From assembly GCA_030037185.1 (NCBI GenBank), contig JASHRR010000848.1, positions 1 to 6,648 on the forward strand: a stretch of DNA of 6,648 nt. Reading direction: 5' to 3'. Of the stretch, positions 5,879 to 6,648 are shown piece after piece. Within the stretch, counting starts at the first letter, position 1, and the number at the start of each line of letters is the position of its first letter. The notes under the pieces are model-generated. The model was not told the origin of the DNA, searched no databases, and saw nothing but the letters and a program-made list of their open reading frames with translations. The position numbers and the translations under genes were made by a program. The DNA is from Xanthobacteraceae bacterium. Its GTDB lineage: Bacteria > Pseudomonadota > Alphaproteobacteria > Rhizobiales > Xanthobacteraceae.

Positions 5879-6648
5879 TCATGAGCCCGCGTTTGCCGTT
5901 GTCCGCGACCGCAGAGCTTCATACTGCGCCAGGAAGCGCGGCGCGATGGCGCGCAGCCGCTCGCGACTGAGCCTGCCCGAGCGGGTCATGTAGCTCATAG
6001 CGAAATCGATCGGCGCCAGACGCATATGTTCGGCAAAGTGCTCATACCACTCGGCGCTGGCGTTCGCCGCCGTGACCAGCTTGTCGACAATCGGCCGGCG
6101 CGCTGCCTCGAAGGCCGGCAGAGCGCTCGCGACGTCGTCGTGGTGCCTCTGCAGCGCCCGATCGAGGGCGATAACATCCTCCATCGCGAGCCGCGTTCCC
6201 GAGCCGATGGAGAAATGCGCGGCCCGCAGCGCATCCCCGACCAGCACGCAATTGCGATGCCACCAACGCGCGTTCCAGATCTTCGGAAACTGCCGCCATA
6301 TTGAGCGATTCGTCACCAGCGCACAACCGCCCAGCTCTTCGGCAAAGACTTGTTCGCAGATCGCCTTCGATCGCTCTTCGCCAAGACGGTCCAATCCGAC
6401 ATTGGCGAAAGTCGCCCGGTCGGTCTCGACGATGAACGTACTCATTGCAGGCGAGTAGCGATAGTGGTGGGCATTGAAATGCCCCAGCGGACTCGCCCGG
6501 AAGGTCTGCGTGAGCGTTTCGAACCGCCTGGCGGTGCCGAACCAGGCGAACCGGTTGTTGAGATAGCTGATGGTGGTACCGAACTGCGCAGCGAATGTGT
6601 TGCGCACGAGCGAGTTGGCCCCGTCGGCGCCGACGATCAGGTCAGGCT
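5879..6648 (-). CDS. FAD monooxygenase of the salicylyl-CoA 5-hydroxylase / 2-aminobenzoyl-CoA monooxygenase type, 5' end outside window
   Basis: The frame is open to the right edge, so about 255 C-terminal residues are visible. A GTG at 6607 is internal, because the codons before it read LIVGADGANSLVR, the DG motif of flavoprotein hydroxylases (D at 6625-6623). Roughly 140-150 N-terminal residues, including the FAD-binding glycine loop, therefore lie outside. Next come FGTTISYLNNRFAWFGT, HYRYSPAMSTFIVE and LVTNRSIWRQFP, then the GD motif in LVGDALRAAHFSIGSGTRLA. HFSIGSGT is distinctive of hydroxylases acting on CoA-thioesters of salicylate or 2-aminobenzoate. The usual GDAAH is GDALR here. 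The protein stops at TGA 5881-5879, about where the bifunctional members would begin their old-yellow-enzyme-like reductase domain, so it is either a stand-alone form or truncated at that boundary. The dead ligase follows 43 bp downstream, and its activity would logically supply the aryl-CoA. The exact substrate is inferred, not shown. Confidence 0.85.
   Translation of the reverse strand, partial: PDLIVGADGANSLVRNTFAAQFGTTISYLNNRFAWFGTARRFETLTQTFRASPLGHFNAHHYRYSPAMSTFIVETDRATFANVGLDRLGEERSKAICEQVFAEELGGCALVTNRSIWRQFPKIWNARWWHRNCVLVGDALRAAHFSIGSGTRLAMEDVIALDRALQRHHDDVASALPAFEAARRPIVDKLVTAANASAEWYEHFAEHMRLAPIDFAMSYMTRSGRLSRERLRAIAPRFLAQYEALRSRTTANAGS

Noticed and set aside
5515..5922. Minus-strand open frame of 135 codons overlapping the end of the monooxygenase
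   Set aside because: Its first part is out of frame with the monooxygenase and its middle part is the first ligase fragment. It is a composite of two other features.

Overview
This is a GC-rich stretch, roughly 65% G+C by eye. Its protein sequences look most like alphaproteobacteria of the Bradyrhizobium/Rhodopseudomonas type. That placement rests on codon use and on the style of the IorA/IorB and CoA-ester monooxygenase sequences, not on a marker gene. All recognisable content concerns catabolism of aromatic or aryl-keto acids. I see no RNA gene, CRISPR array, insertion sequence or phage gene.

Layout from left to right. (1) Positions 1-71, minus strand: N-terminus of a VOC (glyoxalase/dioxygenase fold) protein running off the window. 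(2) Positions 131-1258, plus strand: a complete 375-residue FAD-dependent aromatic hydroxylase, divergent from the VOC gene across 59 bp. (3) Positions 1310-2839 and 2839-4986, minus strand: an intact two-gene operon for an indolepyruvate:ferredoxin oxidoreductase-type enzyme. IorA carries the TPP and Fe-S modules and IorB the gamma-type domain plus a DUF6537-like region; they are coupled by a TGATG stop/start overlap. (4) Positions 4987-5224: a spacer with no recognisable gene that probably carries the iorAB 5' region. (5) Positions 5225-5835, minus strand: the wreck of a benzoate-CoA-ligase-family gene, with internal deletions, at least five reading-frame changes and an in-frame TAG. (6) Positions 5879-6648, minus strand: the C-terminal two thirds of an FAD monooxygenase of the salicylyl-CoA 5-hydroxylase / 2-aminobenzoyl-CoA monooxygenase type, its N-terminus beyond the right edge.

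Genes 3 to 6 lie on one strand in the order monooxygenase, dead ligase, iorA, iorB, and look like one catabolic cluster. From family knowledge, IorAB oxidatively decarboxylates an arylpyruvate to an arylacetyl-CoA and passes electrons to ferredoxin. The ligase would have made an aryl-CoA, and the monooxygenase would attack an aryl-CoA ring. Loss of the ligase suggests that its activity is supplied elsewhere, that the aryl-CoA is reached by another route, or that the pathway is decaying. The most notable points are this heavily eroded ligase between intact-looking neighbours, and an Asp in place of the second cysteine of the first ferredoxin-type motif in IorA.
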